9,244 nucleotides of DNA from JALZAA01 sp035316005 (GTDB lineage: Bacteria > Actinomycetota > Acidimicrobiia > IMCC26256 > JACDBD01), in contig DATFXK010000194.1 of assembly GCA_035316005.1 (NCBI GenBank), forward strand, positions 1 to 9,244, in the 5' to 3' direction. The notes under the pieces were generated by a model that worked only from the letters and a program-made list of their open reading frames with translations, was not told the origin of the DNA and did not search any database. The translations under genes and the position numbers were made by a program. This document shows, in pieces, positions 8,135 through 9,244 of this stretch (its first letter is position 1; the number at the start of each line of letters is the position of its first letter).

Positions 8135-8437
8135 TCACATGTCTTCGATGACGCGTTCGACGTCCAGGTTGTAGAAGGTCGGCGGGCCGTCGGCGAGCTT
8201 CTGCATCTCGGCCGCGACCGCTTGCGTCTCGGGCAGCTCGTTGTTCTTCATCGCGGCGTCGTACGACGGGAACTCGATGATGTTCATGAACTGACCGGCA
8301 TTGTCGCGGTCCCGGCAGGCCATGCCGCGAACCGTGGTGCGCCTGCCCTTCGTCTTCTCGCGGAACTCGTCGATGAGCTTCTGCATCTCGTCGAACTTCG
8401 ACGTCTTGTACTGGATGATCTGGACGAATCCTGCCAT
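8135..8437 (-). CDS. Small ABM/dimeric alpha-beta barrel-like protein
   Basis: A 100-residue protein beginning MAGFVQIIQYKTSKFDEMQK. The alternation of a beta-strand (FVQIIQY), a helix (FDEMQKLIDEFREKT), further strands (TTVRGMACRDRD, QFMNIIEFPSYD), a helix (LPETQAVAAEMQKLA) and a last strand (FYNLDVERV) fits the ferredoxin-like dimeric alpha/beta barrel (antibiotic biosynthesis monooxygenase/stress-responsive) superfamily. Similar short proteins ending in GPPTFYNLDV occur widely in actinobacteria without a known role. Some relatives are cofactor-free monooxygenases or heme-degrading enzymes, but nothing here identifies a substrate. ATG 8437 is chosen over an upstream frame open to 8488 because it starts the folded core and has a weak purine-rich stretch (GAGAAAGAG) in front, and because the longer version would run into the preceding gene. 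It lies 47 bases after that gene's stop. Confidence 0.75.
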   Translation of the reverse strand: MAGFVQIIQYKTSKFDEMQKLIDEFREKTKGRRTTVRGMACRDRDNAGQFMNIIEFPSYDAAMKNNELPETQAVAAEMQKLADGPPTFYNLDVERVIEDM

Positions 8438-8484
8438 CGGTACTCTTTCTCTCGTTTGGGGTGGGCCGTCAGTATGGGGACAGG

Positions 8485-9244
8485 TCACCCCACCGCGTCA
8501 AGGGCGTGGCTGAGGTCGGCGACGAGGTCTTCGACGTTCTCGATGCCGACCGAGAGCCGCACCAGAGCGGGATCAACCGCGAGGGGTGAATCCGCCGCCG
8601 AGGCGTGCGTCATCTCCGCCGGGTGCTCGATCAGCGACTCCACGGCGCCGAGCGACTCGGCCAGGGTGAACAAGCGCGTCGACGCGACGAGCTTGATCGC
8701 CGCTTCCTCGCCGGCGGCGACGGTGAACGACACCATGCCGCCGTAGTCGTGCATCTGGCGGCGGGCGACGTCGTGGTTCGGGTGACCGGGCAGGCCCGGG
8801 TACAGCACGCGTGAGACAGCGGGGTGCTCGGAGAGCAGAGCCGCAACGGCGCGGGCGTTGGCGCAGTGCCGGTCCATTCGCACGGCGAGGGTCTTGATGC
8901 CGCGCAGCACGAGATAGCAGTCGAACGGGCCGGGCACAGCGCCCGCCGCGTTCTGCACGAACGCGATCTGTTCGGCGAGCTCGTCGTCGGAGAGCGCGAC
9001 GGCGCCGCCCACGACGTCGGAATGGCCGCCCAGGTACTTCGTGCTCGAGTGCACCGCGACATCGGCGCCGAGGGCAAGCGGCTGTTGCAGGTACGGCGTC
9101 GCGAAGGTGTTGTCGACGACGACGCGCGCCCCGCGATCGTGCGCGAGTCGGGCGACGGCCGCGATGTCGACCACGGTGAGGAGCGGGTTCGTGGGCGTCT
9201 CGACCCACACGATCTTCGTGTCGTCGTGCCAGGCGGTCGCGAGG
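8485..9244 (-). CDS. metB: Cystathionine gamma-synthase/lyase-type PLP enzyme (partial, runs off right edge)
   Basis: The C-terminal 252 residues of a Cys/Met-metabolism PLP-dependent enzyme (fold type I); the N-terminus lies beyond the window. Cystathionine gamma-synthase joins an activated homoserine to cysteine on the way to methionine; cystathionine gamma-lyase relatives run the reverse trans-sulfuration step. Seen: VWVETPTNPLL; the PLP-stacking region VVDNTFATPYLQQPLALGAD; the PLP-binding lysine (codon 9037-9039) in HSSTKYLGGHSDVVGGA; LRGIKTLAVRMDRH; YPGLPGHPNHDVARRQM; and the C-terminal substrate-site segment LAESLGAVESLIEHPAEMTH ending with VRLSVGIENVEDLVADL. These match actinobacterial MetB closely. 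Synthase and lyase cannot be separated safely from this portion, so the symbol is provisional. The reading frame is intact to the edge. It is the first gene of the minus-strand run visible here. Confidence 0.9.
   Translation of the reverse strand, partial: LATAWHDDTKIVWVETPTNPLLTVVDIAAVARLAHDRGARVVVDNTFATPYLQQPLALGADVAVHSSTKYLGGHSDVVGGAVALSDDELAEQIAFVQNAAGAVPGPFDCYLVLRGIKTLAVRMDRHCANARAVAALLSEHPAVSRVLYPGLPGHPNHDVARRQMHDYGGMVSFTVAAGEEAAIKLVASTRLFTLAESLGAVESLIEHPAEMTHASAADSPLAVDPALVRLSVGIENVEDLVADLSHALDAVG

Noticed and set aside
8438..8484. Possible terminator or internal promoter between the MetB-like and ABM-like genes
   Set aside because: No stem-loop with a T-run and no convincing promoter hexamers could be found on the minus strand.

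Overview
The window is about 9.2 kb of gene-dense, very GC-rich bacterial DNA. The GC content, frequent GTG starts, an Sdh1-type succinate dehydrogenase like that of mycobacteria, and a UdgX-type glycosylase all point to an actinobacterium. An uncultured Acidimicrobiia-like lineage is my best guess, but no rRNA or other phylogenetic marker is present to confirm it.

Layout. (1) Positions 1-297, minus strand: a piece of a polytopic GT39/PMT-type glycosyltransferase running off the left edge. Its reading frame begins without the family's usual N-terminal membrane segment and catalytic loop. (2) Positions 411-6413, plus strand: five closely packed genes. They encode a small 2TM-domain membrane protein, a GH2-family beta-mannosidase-like glycosidase, and succinate dehydrogenase in the order sdhC, sdhA, sdhB. 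Gaps are 14, 9 and 20 bases, and sdhA/sdhB overlap by 4 bases, so one transcription unit is likely. (3) Positions 6410-9244, minus strand, converging on the first unit: in transcription order, a trans-sulfuration PLP enzyme (cystathionine gamma-synthase type, entering from the right edge), a 100-residue ABM-like small protein, a putative 2-oxoglutarate/Fe(II)-type double-stranded beta-helix protein, and a UdgX-like uracil-DNA glycosylase homologue. The two units meet with overlapping stop codons at CTAG, positions 6410-6413.

How the genes work together. sdhCAB is a complete three-subunit complex II: diheme membrane anchor, FAD subunit and three-cluster iron-sulfur subunit. It links the TCA cycle to the menaquinone pool. 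The GH2 enzyme would release sugars from oligosaccharides in the cytoplasm and has no obvious tie to complex II beyond position. The minus-strand genes have no evident common pathway. The most interesting are the UdgX-like protein, which keeps the reactive histidine of the R-loop but departs from the usual motifs at two other positions, and the uncharacterised HxD...H protein encoded 20 bases upstream of it.

I see no tRNA, rRNA, CRISPR array, insertion sequence or convincing intrinsic terminator. No gap longer than 300 bases lacks a gene. Most of the window is ordinary core metabolism, and I do not see a clear new multi-gene system.
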